Of a stretch of 64,000 nucleotides of DNA, positions 48,254-57,704 are shown in pieces (position 1 is the first letter of the stretch; every line of letters starts with the position of its first letter). The DNA lies in assembly GCA_947502355.1 (NCBI GenBank), contig CANMZP010000009.1:62001-126000 (forward strand), written 5' to 3'. The stretch is from an uncultured Thalassotalea sp. Lineage in GTDB: Bacteria; Pseudomonadota; Gammaproteobacteria; Enterobacterales; Alteromonadaceae. Both the position numbers and the translations under genes were made by a program. The notes under the pieces were generated by a model, which did no database searches, was not told where the DNA came from, and saw only the letters and a program-made list of their open reading frames with translations.

Positions 48254-51200
48254 ATGAACAACTTAACTCAAAACGATTACCAAGTTACTGGTGAATTTGT
48301 TACGTTAAACAACGAGCGCTTTTACGCGATTAAAAACTCGGACAAAATGGCACCGTTTTTTATCAGTGTGGTATCAAACAGTGATCACTGGCTATTTATC
48401 TCATCTAATGGTGCGTTAACAGCAGGTCGAGTTTCTCCTGAAACGGCATTATTTCCATATGACACGGTAGATAGAATCCAAGACAGCGCCCTAAATACGG
48501 GTAGCAAAACATTGATTCGAGTTAAAGACGACCAAGGCAATTTACAACACTGGGAACCGTTCAATACTGAACACAACCACAGATATGTATTAAGTCGTAA
48601 TTTATACAAGAATGTATTGGGTAATAAGCTGTGTTTTGAAGAACACAATGCCGACCTTAATCTGACTTTCCGTTACACTTGGGCAACCAGTGACCAGTTT
48701 GGTTTTATCCGTGACTGTGAATTAGTTAACCATAACGACAACACGGTTGATGTTGAGTTTGTTGATGGCTTACAAAACATTCTTCCTGCAGGTACGCCGC
48801 GTTATACGCAAGCCGCGTCAAGTAACTTAGTCGATGCTTACAAATGGACTGAACTTGAAGTTAATACCGGTCTCGCCTTATTTACTTTGTTCTCAGGTAT
48901 TTCTGACCGTGCAGAACCAAGTGAATCATTACGTGCCAACACGTTGTTCAGCTTAGGTTTAGAAAGTAAAAATGTACTGCTTAGCAATGAGCAGTTAGAT
49001 AACTTCCGTCAAGGTTTAGCGCTTGAAACTGAAGTTCATAAACGTGGTATTCGTGGTGCTTACTTTGTTAATGCTAAATTGAGCTTAGCCGCTGGCGCTG
49101 TGCAAAAATGGCAGCAAGTAGCCAATGTTGAGTTAAGCCAAGAGCAGAGTGTTGCACTTATTACACAACTCGATGATCCGGCTAAAGTGGCAAGCGAAAT
49201 CGAACACTCTATCGAGCAAGGCTCTGATGACTTATCTCGTATTATGGCGGCAACTGATGGCTTGCAAGTAACCGCAGAAGAAGAAGTTTCTGTGCATCAT
49301 TACGCCAACGTATTATTTAATGCGATGCGTGGTGGTATTTTTGATGATCAATACCGAATCAACAGTGCTGACTTTGCCAAGAATATCAAAACGTTCAACA
49401 AAGCAACCTTTGAACGCCATCAAGCTTTCTTAAGTAACCTACCAGAAAAAGTTGCTCTTACCGATTTGAACGCCAAAATTGAAGATTTAAACGATCCTCA
49501 ATTAGAGCGTCTATGTCGAGAATACTTACCAATTTCATTTGGTCGTCGTCATGGTGATCCTTCACGTCCATGGAACCAGTTTGTTATTAAGCTAAAAGAC
49601 GAAGATGACAACCGTTTATTGACGTACCAAGGTAACTGGCGTGATATTTTCCAAAACTGGGAAGCCATCACTTTCAGCTACCCTGAATTTATTGAAAACG
49701 TGATTGCCAAATTTGTGAATGCGTCAACGATTGATGGCTACAACCCATACCGTATTACCAAAGAAGGTATCGACTGGGAAGTGGAAGAGCCAGATGATCC
49801 GTGGAGCTACATTGGTTACTGGGGGGATCACCAAATCATCTACCTTCAAAAAATGTTGGAATTATCAATTAAATTCCACCCTGAACGTTTGGCGCAATTA
49901 TTACATCGTCCAATGTTTAGTTATGCAAACGTGCCATACCGCATTAAGCCATTGGCGCAAATCCTTGAAAATGCGAAAAGCACCGTGTTGTTTGATGAAG
50001 AGCTAGCGGCACATATCGATGAGCGCGTTGAGCAATTGGGCTCGGACGGTAAGATGGTTCTTAGCGCAGAAGACAGCGTATACCAAGTTAACTTACTTGA
50101 AAAACTGTTGGTAGCTTTGCTATCGAAACTGGGCAACTTAGTTGTTGGCGGTGGTATTTGGTTAAATACTCAACGTCCAGAATGGAATGATGCAAATAAC
50201 GCTTTAGTAGGTCAAGGTTTGTCTATGGTAACCCTGTGTTACTTACGTCGTTATGTGTGCTTTATGATGGACTTGCTTGCCGAACAAAACAACGGTGTTG
50301 AGTTATCAACAGAAGTGGCAACCTGGTTGAAAAATACGGCGCAAACATTGGCTGAAATGGCAATCGCTACGGGCAAAGACATTAGCGATGAGCAATGTCA
50401 TGAGTTCACCATTGCTTTAGGTCAAGCGTCAAGTGACTACCGCGAACAGGTATACCAACAAGAAGGTTTTAACGGCAAAGAAGATTTAAGTGTTAATGCC
50501 ATTGCTGCATTACTTAAAGATGCGTTAGAAGTGATTGATCACACCATTAAAGTGAACAAGCGTGACGATAACCTTTACGAAGCATACAACTTACTGAACT
50601 ACAAAGACGGTTCTATGAAAGTTGATACGCTTTATCAAATGCTTGAAGGTCAGGTTGCGGTATTAAGCTCAGGTGCCTTGGATTTAGATGAAACCATCAA
50701 CATCCTAGATAGCTTATACAGCAGTGATATTTACCGTGAGAATCAAGACAGCTTTATTCTTTACCCAGATCGTAAATTACCAAGCTTCTTACAGAAAAAC
50801 CGTATTGAAGAGTCTGCTGTAAACAACATTGAATTATTGGTTAAATTGCATAGCGATAATGACACCAACATCATTGCCAAAGATGTTCAGGGGGCATTCC
50901 GTTTCCATAGTGACTTTAAAAATGCGTTCGACTTAACGGCGAAATTAGACGGTTTGGACGCTAAATACCAATCGCTAGTTGGCCAAGATAAAGCCGCCGT
51001 ACTTGATTTATACGAGCAAGTATTTAACCACAACGCCTTTACAGGCCGTTCTGGTGGTATGTTTGGTTTTGAAGGTTTAGGCAGTATTTACTGGCACATG
51101 GTATCTAAGTTGCTACTTGCGGTAGAAGAGAACTTTGAGCAAGCTCTAGTATCGGGTAACCCAGAACAAGTGAAACGTTTAGGTGACCTATACTACCGCG

Positions 51201-51700
51201 TACGTCACGGTATTGGCTTTAACAAAACACCACTTGAATACGGTGCATTCCCAACGGACCCATACTCACACACACCAGGCCATGCCGGTGCACAACAACC
51301 GGGTATGACAGGTCAGGTTAAAGAAGAAGTACTGACTCGCTTTGCCGAGCTAGGTGTTAAAGTGGATAACGGTTTGGTGAAATTTGAACCAAACCTACTA
51401 CGAACTCAAGAGTTTATTGCAAGTGCACAAGCGTTTGATTACTTGGATATTGATAGCAACTGGCAGCAGTTAACCGTACCAGCAAATGGATTAGCATTTA
51501 CTTGGTGTCAGGTGCCAATTGTTTATCAATTAGTAGCTAACGAGCAACCGGCTATTGAGGTGATTTTTGCCGATGGTACACGTGAATCGATTGATTCATT
51601 GCAACTAAGCGCAGCGCACTCTCAGCAACTGTTCTTACGCTCGGGGAAAATTGTCCAGTTACACATTAAAGTAACCTCAGACCAACTGTTCTCGGCATAA
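48254..51700 (+). CDS. GH149-like beta-1,3-glucan phosphorylase
   Basis: A 1148-residue protein with no signal peptide, so cytosolic. The size and GH94/GH149-clan layout (N-terminal beta-sandwich, helical (alpha/alpha)6 barrel) suggest a phosphorylase that splits beta-1,3-oligoglucan with phosphate to give glucose-1-phosphate. The catalytic-acid candidate is Asp646 in RPEWNDANNALVGQG. The C-terminal DPYSHTPGHAGAQQPGMTGQVKEE segment is of the type associated with GH149. Its place between GH16 and GH17 genes fits known GH149 gene neighbourhoods. GH94 or GH161 relatives are alternatives; family assignment is recalled from motifs, not searched. Confidence 0.75.
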   Translation: MNNLTQNDYQVTGEFVTLNNERFYAIKNSDKMAPFFISVVSNSDHWLFISSNGALTAGRVSPETALFPYDTVDRIQDSALNTGSKTLIRVKDDQGNLQHWEPFNTEHNHRYVLSRNLYKNVLGNKLCFEEHNADLNLTFRYTWATSDQFGFIRDCELVNHNDNTVDVEFVDGLQNILPAGTPRYTQAASSNLVDAYKWTELEVNTGLALFTLFSGISDRAEPSESLRANTLFSLGLESKNVLLSNEQLDNFRQGLALETEVHKRGIRGAYFVNAKLSLAAGAVQKWQQVANVELSQEQSVALITQLDDPAKVASEIEHSIEQGSDDLSRIMAATDGLQVTAEEEVSVHHYANVLFNAMRGGIFDDQYRINSADFAKNIKTFNKATFERHQAFLSNLPEKVALTDLNAKIEDLNDPQLERLCREYLPISFGRRHGDPSRPWNQFVIKLKDEDDNRLLTYQGNWRDIFQNWEAITFSYPEFIENVIAKFVNASTIDGYNPYRITKEGIDWEVEEPDDPWSYIGYWGDHQIIYLQKMLELSIKFHPERLAQLLHRPMFSYANVPYRIKPLAQILENAKSTVLFDEELAAHIDERVEQLGSDGKMVLSAEDSVYQVNLLEKLLVALLSKLGNLVVGGGIWLNTQRPEWNDANNALVGQGLSMVTLCYLRRYVCFMMDLLAEQNNGVELSTEVATWLKNTAQTLAEMAIATGKDISDEQCHEFTIALGQASSDYREQVYQQEGFNGKEDLSVNAIAALLKDALEVIDHTIKVNKRDDNLYEAYNLLNYKDGSMKVDTLYQMLEGQVAVLSSGALDLDETINILDSLYSSDIYRENQDSFILYPDRKLPSFLQKNRIEESAVNNIELLVKLHSDNDTNIIAKDVQGAFRFHSDFKNAFDLTAKLDGLDAKYQSLVGQDKAAVLDLYEQVFNHNAFTGRSGGMFGFEGLGSIYWHMVSKLLLAVEENFEQALVSGNPEQVKRLGDLYYRVRHGIGFNKTPLEYGAFPTDPYSHTPGHAGAQQPGMTGQVKEEVLTRFAELGVKVDNGLVKFEPNLLRTQEFIASAQAFDYLDIDSNWQQLTVPANGLAFTWCQVPIVYQLVANEQPAIEVIFADGTRESIDSLQLSAAHSQQLFLRSGKIVQLHIKVTSDQLFSA

Positions 51701-51718
51701 CGCCACACCAATTAAGCC

Positions 51719-51749
51719 CTAACCAACCCAAGCTTTTTGGGTTGGTTAG
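51719..51749. terminator. Hairpin between GH149 and GH17 genes
   Basis: A 13-bp stem CTAACCAACCCAA (51719-51731) with TTGGGTTGGTTAG (51737-51749) has a 5-base loop. No T-run follows, so it may be a processing or mRNA-stability element rather than a full terminator. The rest of the gap is AT-rich and ends in the ribosome site AGGGAG. Confidence 0.55.
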
Positions 51750-51815
51750 ACGGCTAAAAACCAATAAAAGCAATAATAAAAATACAACTGATTAAATTAA
51801 TTCAGGGAGATAATT

Positions 51816-52730
51816 ATGTCTAAAAAATACAATAAGTACATGTCGTTAGCCGGTGTAAACTTTTTCAATTTACCCATTGAAGAGCTGCAACAAACGGTTG
51901 ATGCGATTTTAGAAAAGAAAATTCATGGTATTTGCTTTAGCCCATACGTGGAAGGGCAAGGACCGGGCACACAAATGAATGCCAAGCAAATTGATCAGCG
52001 TTTAAGTCTTATCAGCGATAACATCAATTGGATCCGCACGTTCTCTTGTACAGAGGGAAATCAACTTATCCCACAAGTAGCCAAGCAAAAAGGGTTACAG
52101 ACCTTGGTTGGTGTTTGGTTAGATGATGACCTAGAGAATAATGAGCTGGAGTTGGCCAATGCCATTGAATTAGCAAAAGATGGTTTGGTTGATATCTTGG
52201 CCGTTGGTAATGAGGTGTTATTACGTGGCGATTTAACCGAAACACAATTAGTGGATTATGTAAATCGCGCTAAAGCCGCCGTTGGAGACATTCCGGTTGG
52301 TTATGTTGATGCTTATTATGAGTTTGAGGAACATCCACAGATAGCCGATGCATGTGATGTCATTCTGGCTAACTGTTATCCATTCTGGGAAGGCTGTCCT
52401 AACGATTACTCGTTATTGTATATGAAAGACATGTACCGAAGAGCGACAAAAGCGGCGAATGGTAAACCGGTTATCGTAACTGAAACGGGCTGGCCAAATA
52501 TTGGTACGGCTGAAGGTGGCGCTGTGCCATCATATGAAAATGCCTTACGTTACTTTGTTAATACCTACCAATGGGCAGAAGAAGATGACATTCCCGTATT
52601 TTACTTTTCGTCATTCGATGAAAAATGGAAAGTCGCTGTGGAAGGTGATGTCGGCGCTTTTTGGGGCGTATGGGATGAAAACGGTAAATTAAAATACGGC
52701 ACACCTGAACAGCAGCCTGGGAGTAAATGA
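51816..52730 (+). CDS. GH17-family beta-1,3-glucanase, first copy
   Basis: 304 residues, one TIM barrel. The acid/base Glu is in AVGNEVLL (E133) and the nucleophile in VTETGWPNI (E223). It opens MSLAGVNFFNLPIEELQQTV, close to GH17 core ICFSPYVEGQ. No signal peptide is visible, so it should act in the cytosol or leave the cell by an unknown route. It overlaps the next gene by 4 bases (ATGA). Most bacterial GH17 enzymes are secreted or membrane bound, so a cytosolic pair beside a phosphorylase is unusual. A transglycosylase role is possible. Confidence 0.9.
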   Translation: MSKKYNKYMSLAGVNFFNLPIEELQQTVDAILEKKIHGICFSPYVEGQGPGTQMNAKQIDQRLSLISDNINWIRTFSCTEGNQLIPQVAKQKGLQTLVGVWLDDDLENNELELANAIELAKDGLVDILAVGNEVLLRGDLTETQLVDYVNRAKAAVGDIPVGYVDAYYEFEEHPQIADACDVILANCYPFWEGCPNDYSLLYMKDMYRRATKAANGKPVIVTETGWPNIGTAEGGAVPSYENALRYFVNTYQWAEEDDIPVFYFSSFDEKWKVAVEGDVGAFWGVWDENGKLKYGTPEQQPGSK

Positions 52731-53626
52731 TGTTAGATTTTGCTAGAGCCATTTGTTATTCGGGCTATCGAGAAGGGCAAAGCCCCGTCGATGGTATTTA
52801 TCCGAGCTTAAGCCAAGTTGTAGAAGATTTAAAAATTGTTGCCCAGCATTGGGATTACATTCGCATATACGATTGTGGTCCGCATGCCGATTTAGTGTTT
52901 AACGCAATAAGTGCGCATGATCTTAATTTAAAAGTGATGCTTGGCGCAGATATGGCAGCAGAAGAAAACAATCCGAATTGCCCTTGGGGCGCTAACTATA
53001 GCGCTGAAATATTAGCAGCGAATCGCATAGCAAACGAAAAGCAAATCAACACCATGTTGTCGTTGGTGGATAAATTTTCAGAGCATATCATTGCTTTATC
53101 GGTAGGTAATGAGGCAACTGTGGATTGGAATGATCACATGGTTTCGGTTGAACGCCTTATTGGTTTTGTTAAACAAATAAAGCAGCATTGCGATATTCCA
53201 GTCACCTTTTGTGAAAACTATATTCCTTGGCAAGATAAGCTTGCGCCCCTCGTTGAGGTATTGGATTTTATTTCTATCCATACTTACCCTGCCTGGGAGT
53301 ACAAGACACTTAGAGATGCCTTGCAATATACGAAAGACAACTATTGGTCAGTGGCTTCACGCTATACTGATAAGCAGGTTGTTATTACGGAAGCCGGCTG
53401 GACAACCCGTTCAAATAATCGCGGCATCGAACGTTGGAATGCCTCAGAAGAAATTCAGGCGGAATACTACCGACAATTGATGGCTTGGGTTGAAGAAGAG
53501 CAGGTGGTTACCTTTGTTTTTGAAGCATTTGATGAACCCTGGAAAGGCTCTGGAGATGGCGATGAGCCCGAAAAGCATTGGGGCCTGTTTTTTGAAAACC
53601 GGCAACCGAAAGTGGTTATGCAATAA
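52727..53626 (+). CDS. GH17-family beta-1,3-glucanase, second copy
   Basis: 299 residues, same fold as the preceding gene but clearly divergent. The acid/base Glu is in SVGNEATVDW (E129) and the nucleophile in ITEAGWTTRSNN (E222). Start codons ATGATG at 52727-52732 follow GGGAG; either Met could be used. The 4-base overlap with the first copy shows translational coupling. No signal peptide. Last gene of the operon, followed by a strong terminator. Tandem duplication with specialisation is the likely origin. Confidence 0.9.
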   Translation: MMLDFARAICYSGYREGQSPVDGIYPSLSQVVEDLKIVAQHWDYIRIYDCGPHADLVFNAISAHDLNLKVMLGADMAAEENNPNCPWGANYSAEILAANRIANEKQINTMLSLVDKFSEHIIALSVGNEATVDWNDHMVSVERLIGFVKQIKQHCDIPVTFCENYIPWQDKLAPLVEVLDFISIHTYPAWEYKTLRDALQYTKDNYWSVASRYTDKQVVITEAGWTTRSNNRGIERWNASEEIQAEYYRQLMAWVEEEQVVTFVFEAFDEPWKGSGDGDEPEKHWGLFFENRQPKVVMQ

Positions 53627-53631
53627 GTCTT

Positions 53632-53670
53632 AAAAAAGGCAGTTATCAATATTAGATAACTGCCTTTTTT
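53632..53670. terminator. Strong terminator at end of the laminarin operon
   Basis: A perfect 16-bp stem (53632-53647 with 53655-53670), A-run on one side and T-run on the other, with a 7-base loop. It closes the GH17 operon. Confidence 0.93.
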
Positions 53671-53745
53671 CTGATCTTGAATAAATTAATTAAATCGGTA
53701 TGGTTAATAATAAGCTGTAACTATAAAAGTTAATAAGGGTAACAG

Positions 53746-54888
53746 GTGTCTGAAAGTTTTATAAAAAGTCCAATGAGCAATGTCATTGTCGATTCCATTA
53801 CTCGGTTTTGGTTAATGCAGCTCTCCTTTTGGGCGTTTTTGTGTGTTACCAGTTATTTTAGTTTAACCCTTTGGTATGGTGAGGGTGGCTTTATGCATGT
53901 TGGCCACACCATCATACAAGCTTTAATCGGTTTAGTGATGTCCATTCCATTGGTTTGGGTTTGCATGAAAATCTGGGAAAAACCCTATGTGGTGCGTTTC
54001 ACCATTGCAATTGGCTTTATTTTAATCATCTCACTGATTTGGACCATCATTCGCATGAAGCTCTTTATGTGGATGATTGAAACAGACCCTTTATGGCCGG
54101 ACTTTGGTGGTTGGGCATTTAGTAGTGTGTTCATTTTTTGTTGTTGGACCGGTGTATTTCATGGCATGCGCTATTATCAACTACTGCAAAAAGAGCATGA
54201 GATCATGCTTAAAGCAGAAGCTGAAGCTCGTCAGGAACAACTGAAACGGGTTATGGCACAAACCGTTGCCCGTGACACTAAAATCAAAATGCTGCGCTAT
54301 CAGCTAAACCCGCACTTTTTATGTAATACCTTAAATGCCATCAACTCTCTGATTGAATGTGAGGAAGCGGAAAAAGCGCAAAAAGTCACCGTGCAATTAA
54401 GTAAGTTTTTACGGTATTCACTTGATCACAACCCCGATAGCAAAATTTCTTTAGATAATGAAATCAATGCATTGAATCTGTATTTAGAAATTGAGAAAAC
54501 TCGCTTTGGTGACCGTTTACAACTAGACTTCCAGATAGCAGATAATGCACGTTCAGCGCATATCCCTAGCTTGCTTATTCAGCCTATTATTGAAAACTCA
54601 ATGAAACACGTGATCGCTGAAAATGAAAACGGCGGTACCATTTCCATTAAGGCAATGGTCGAGAATAATCGGCTGGTCATTGAGCTGAGTGATACCGGTA
54701 CGGGGGGGAGTTTTGACAAAAGTAAATTGTCTAGCACCAAAGGACGCGGCATCGGTTTAAAGAATATTGATGAACGGTTAAAAACCTTGTATGAAAATGA
54801 CTATGTTTTTGATTTACATCTACTCCCGTTGGGTGGTCTGAAAACTCGAATTGAGATACCATACGAATGTCTATTACAAAAAGGATAA
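53746..54888 (+). CDS. LytS-type sensor histidine kinase
   Basis: 380 residues. Four hydrophobic helices span about residues 22-140, then a coiled coil (HEIMLKAEAEARQEQLKRVMAQTVARD). The His_kinase domain has RYQLNPHFLCNTLNAINSLI (His190) and PSLLIQPIIENSMKHVI, and an ATPase domain has GIGLKNIDERLKTLY. A GTG start at 53746 is supported by AAGGGT six bases upstream. It has no large sensory domain, so its signal probably acts through the membrane helices. It forms an operon with the LytTR response regulator starting 19 bp on, and its gene lies directly after the laminarin operon. Confidence 0.93.
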   Translation: MSESFIKSPMSNVIVDSITRFWLMQLSFWAFLCVTSYFSLTLWYGEGGFMHVGHTIIQALIGLVMSIPLVWVCMKIWEKPYVVRFTIAIGFILIISLIWTIIRMKLFMWMIETDPLWPDFGGWAFSSVFIFCCWTGVFHGMRYYQLLQKEHEIMLKAEAEARQEQLKRVMAQTVARDTKIKMLRYQLNPHFLCNTLNAINSLIECEEAEKAQKVTVQLSKFLRYSLDHNPDSKISLDNEINALNLYLEIEKTRFGDRLQLDFQIADNARSAHIPSLLIQPIIENSMKHVIAENENGGTISIKAMVENNRLVIELSDTGTGGSFDKSKLSSTKGRGIGLKNIDERLKTLYENDYVFDLHLLPLGGLKTRIEIPYECLLQKG

Positions 54889-54907
54889 CATTAGGTCGGC
54901 TTATTTT

Positions 54908-55699
54908 ATGCGAAAACTTAGAACCATTATTGTTGATGATGAACCGTTAGCATTAAATCTATTACGTGCAAAACTGAAAAAAATTGACGCAATAGAAATC
55001 GTTGCGGAATGCAAAAATGGCCGAGAAGCCATTGCTGCGGCAATGGATCACGAACCCGATTTAATGTTCCTTGATATTCAAATGCCGGGTATTGATGGCT
55101 TTGGCGTTATCAAAAAACTGCAAACCGATATAATGCCTTTAGTTGTGTTTACAACGGCCTTTGAGAAATACGCATTAGATGCTTTTGATGTGCATGCGGT
55201 GGATTATATCTTAAAGCCAGTTGATGGTGAGCGTATAGAACGTGCCGTTGAGCGTGTTGTTGCTCGATTAGAGCTTGATGATGATACCGATAACAAGCAA
55301 CACATTATTAGTGCCATGGACAGCTTTAAAAAGCCGGAAGAAGAAAATGAAATCAACCTTCAACCGAATCAGCGTAAAGTGGTGATTAAAGAGCGTGACG
55401 ACATTACCTTATTAAAACAGTCTGAAATTGAGTGGATTGATGCCGCTGGTGATTATGTGTGTATTCACGTTGGTGGGGTTACGCACATTAAACGCAGTAC
55501 CTTAAAAAGCTTACTTAATGAGCTAGACCACAATATTTTTAAACGTGTGCACCGCTCAACCATCGTTAATTTAAACTTTATTGAAAAAGTTATTCCGCAT
55601 ACCAAAGGCGAATTCTTTTTAATGCTTGGCGAGTACGACAAGGTTAAAGTGAGCCGTAACTACCGCGATGTCATTAAGAGTTTCCTGACGGAAGTTTAA
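54908..55699 (+). CDS. LytTR-family response regulator
   Basis: 263 residues from the ATG at 54908; the longer upstream frame overlaps the kinase and lacks a receiver start. The receiver domain has TIIVDDEPLALN and the phospho-Asp in MFLDIQMPGIDG (about D56), with KPVD at its end. The C-terminal LytTR DNA-binding domain contains IEWIDAAGDYVCIHVGGVTHIKRSTLKSLL and HRSTIVNLNFIE, then VKVSRNYRDVIKSFL. LytTR proteins bind pairs of short direct repeats. The repeated elements upstream of the GH16 modules and GH3 operon are plausible targets (inference). Confidence 0.94.
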   Translation: MRKLRTIIVDDEPLALNLLRAKLKKIDAIEIVAECKNGREAIAAAMDHEPDLMFLDIQMPGIDGFGVIKKLQTDIMPLVVFTTAFEKYALDAFDVHAVDYILKPVDGERIERAVERVVARLELDDDTDNKQHIISAMDSFKKPEEENEINLQPNQRKVVIKERDDITLLKQSEIEWIDAAGDYVCIHVGGVTHIKRSTLKSLLNELDHNIFKRVHRSTIVNLNFIEKVIPHTKGEFFLMLGEYDKVKVSRNYRDVIKSFLTEV

Positions 55700-55710
55700 T
55701 CTTCAGCACT

Positions 55711-55728
55711 GAGGGGAACACTCCCCTC
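55711..55728. terminator. GC-rich hairpin after the LytTR gene
   Basis: A 7-bp stem GAGGGGA/TCCCCTC (55711-55717 with 55722-55728) with an ACAC loop and no T-run. Weak terminator candidate for the kinase-regulator operon. Confidence 0.5.
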
Positions 55729-55815
55729 TAAATACACCTTTAAGCACAGCCCTTTCTCTTTATCGTAACCGTCGAGAAAACCCGTGATCAGAGCGAAGCG
55801 AAGTCGCGGGGTAGT

Positions 55816-56433
55816 TCAGATGGTATTAATAGAGTCCACTAATTTGCGACTGTGTTGTCCTGTACAATGCCAATTTTGATAAGCCTTAGCCGCAGGTAAG
55901 AAGATTTCAGCAACCATCAGTGGCTTGTTATCTATAGTAAATAACGAACGTCGGCCCCACAAATTATGCTCCACAGTGCAATTAAGCATTAGTGCTAATT
56001 CACACACTCGCTGGGTTGGTTCTAGCTCGGCTAATTGCAGTATTTCTCGGTGCAGCTTTGGGTTGTTAAAAAGTACCTGACCCAGAGGTTGTTCCCCTAA
56101 ATTAGCCAGTTTACGTTCATTACCCGTTAAACTGGTTAGTGGCAAAAGACTACGGGCAAAAACATGCGGTACATCATCGCAAAATAACACCACTTCTCGA
56201 ACCAGTACGTCTTCACCTTCTTTAATGGCTTCATTGGCTTCATGAGCCTGACAACACTCTATGTGTTGACCAACAACGTCTACTCGAAAAACATCACAAT
56301 GTGATTTTAATCGTGCGGTTAACGACGTTAAATCCAATAACCAGTCTTTAAGAAAATCGTCTTCTGGGGCTAATGTTGCGTCAATCCAATTCACATTTAA
56401 GCCAATTGGAAACTGTGTTTTTAATTCAATCAT
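55816..56433 (-). CDS. ubiC: Chorismate lyase
   Basis: Removes pyruvate from chorismate to give 4-hydroxybenzoate, the first ubiquinone-specific step and the substrate of UbiA. 205 residues, near the family length once the N-terminal lead is counted. Family runs are DWLLDLTSLTARLK, VREVVLFCDDVPHVFARSLLPL, GEQPLGQVLF, NLWGRRSLF and MVAEIFLPAAKAY. It overlaps the start region of the next minus-strand gene glpG by 4 bases. Distant from ubiA in this window, unlike in E. coli. Confidence 0.92.
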   Translation of the reverse strand: MIELKTQFPIGLNVNWIDATLAPEDDFLKDWLLDLTSLTARLKSHCDVFRVDVVGQHIECCQAHEANEAIKEGEDVLVREVVLFCDDVPHVFARSLLPLTSLTGNERKLANLGEQPLGQVLFNNPKLHREILQLAELEPTQRVCELALMLNCTVEHNLWGRRSLFTIDNKPLMVAEIFLPAAKAYQNWHCTGQHSRKLVDSINTI

Positions 56434-57293
56434 AATGTTTTTCTTAAACGAGCACTGCTAATGAACGCCAGAGCAATGCCAGATAATAACCCCGTTAAAT
56501 GCGCGGTGTTGGCAACATTAATCGGCATAAATTCAGTAAAACCTAGCAATAGCCAAATCAGCATAAAGCCAATGATTGGTTTGCTTAAACTAATGCCTCT
56601 ATTCGGGTGTAAATGGCCAAATATCCAGACAAAGCCAAGAACCGCATAAACCACACCGGAAAGGCCGCCAAAGTTTGGCCCAGAAACGTAAAATTGACTG
56701 AAATTGGAGACCAGAGCTGAAACAACAAATAAATTGATTAAAGTTGGCATGCCAAGGCGTTGTTCTATTTGTCCACCTAATTGCCACCACCACATGGTAT
56801 TAAAGGCAATGTGCAGCAACGAAAAATGAAACAAAGCAGGGGTAAGTAATCGCCAAGGTTGTGCAAACGTTTGGCTGATATCACCTTGGGTATTAAACAT
56901 CAGCAGTTGATAGCTGGCGTCAAAAAAGATTAAAAACGTGGCGGCAAAGACGACCCAGCAAAGGGCAAATATACTCAAAGTAAATGGACCGGCTTGTGCT
57001 AGAAAACTGTCTTTAAATTGTTGAAAAAATGGTTTGTTACTGCCAACAGTAACGGTTTGCCCAGACTGCCAAGCGCTTTGTTGATAGCGGGGGTGGTTTG
57101 GTTGACGAGCAAACTGCTCAAACTCAATGCGCGCTCGGTCCAAGTGCTCCTCAGGGCATAACAAAGCCCAGCCCTCCAAATCTTCAGTAAACTGACTGGC
57201 TGGCTTAAATTCACTGTCTATGCCAATACCTTTGAGATAATGACTAAAAATGATGGCAATGGATTTATTGGGTACATTTACGAATGGCTGCAT
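56430..57293 (-). CDS. glpG: Rhomboid intramembrane serine protease GlpG
   Basis: 287 residues. An N-terminal cytosolic domain of about 90 residues is followed by six membrane helices. HFSLLHIAFNTMWWW carries the conserved His/Asn residues, GGLSGVVYAV the catalytic Ser (about S212), and NTAHLTGLLSG the catalytic His (about H265). The ATG at 57293 is chosen because AGGA lies 5 bases before it; the longer frame would start with TTG at 57314. It is downstream of glpE, as in E. coli, and overlaps ubiC by 4 bases. Confidence 0.95.
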   Translation of the reverse strand: MQPFVNVPNKSIAIIFSHYLKGIGIDSEFKPASQFTEDLEGWALLCPEEHLDRARIEFEQFARQPNHPRYQQSAWQSGQTVTVGSNKPFFQQFKDSFLAQAGPFTLSIFALCWVVFAATFLIFFDASYQLLMFNTQGDISQTFAQPWRLLTPALFHFSLLHIAFNTMWWWQLGGQIEQRLGMPTLINLFVVSALVSNFSQFYVSGPNFGGLSGVVYAVLGFVWIFGHLHPNRGISLSKPIIGFMLIWLLLGFTEFMPINVANTAHLTGLLSGIALAFISSARLRKTL

Positions 57294-57302
57294 AAGGTTC
57301 CT

Positions 57303-57326
57303 GCGCTTCTTCAATAGGAGAAGCGC
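57303..57326. repeat. Hairpin between glpE and glpG
   Basis: GCGCTTCT (57303-57310) with AGAAGCGC (57319-57326) has an 8-base loop. On the minus strand it ends next to the glpG ribosome site AGGA, so it may affect glpG translation rather than stop transcription (no T-run). Confidence 0.5.
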
Positions 57327-57330
57327 TTAA

Positions 57331-57657
57331 TTACTTGCTTTCTACGTCGGTTGGAAATTGGTTTGCCCACTGCTCAAAGCCACCATCAAGGGAGTAGACA
57401 TCGCTAAAATCTTGACTGATTAAAAATGTCGCGGCTTGCTGGCTTGAGATGCCGTGGTAGCAACAAACTACGGTAGGCAGGTCAAGGTCGGCTTCACGCA
57501 TAAAATCTCCAAGATTATCGTTGGTCAAATGAATGGCGCCAGGAATGTGACTTTGTGCAAAGGCGTTGGCATCACGAATATCAACAACCACCCATTGGTT
57601 ATCTTTTGCTTGCTGCTGGAACTGATCCACCGTGATATGTTTAAAAGTGTCTTGCAT
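57331..57657 (-). CDS. glpE: Thiosulfate sulfurtransferase GlpE (single-domain rhodanese)
   Basis: A 108-residue rhodanese, the length of E. coli Glp[35 protein letters not shown] and SLDGGFEQW match the family. The active-site Cys is in VCCYHGISS. It transfers sulfur from thiosulfate to cyanide or thiols in the cytosol; the true acceptor is uncertain. First gene of a glpE-glpG-ubiC run on the minus strand. Confidence 0.95.
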   Translation of the reverse strand: MQDTFKHITVDQFQQQAKDNQWVVVDIRDANAFAQSHIPGAIHLTNDNLGDFMREADLDLPTVVCCYHGISSQQAATFLISQDFSDVYSLDGGFEQWANQFPTDVESK

Positions 57658-57704
57658 TACCGCTTCCTGAGATGATTTGTTATAAATATATGGCTCATAA
57701 TAAC

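Noticed and set aside
48254-51700. Simple GH94 cellobiose/laminaribiose phosphorylase
   Set aside because: The protein is several hundred residues longer than typical GH94 enzymes of about 800, and the C-terminal GAQQPGMTGQVKE region fits GH149 better; kept only as an alternative.
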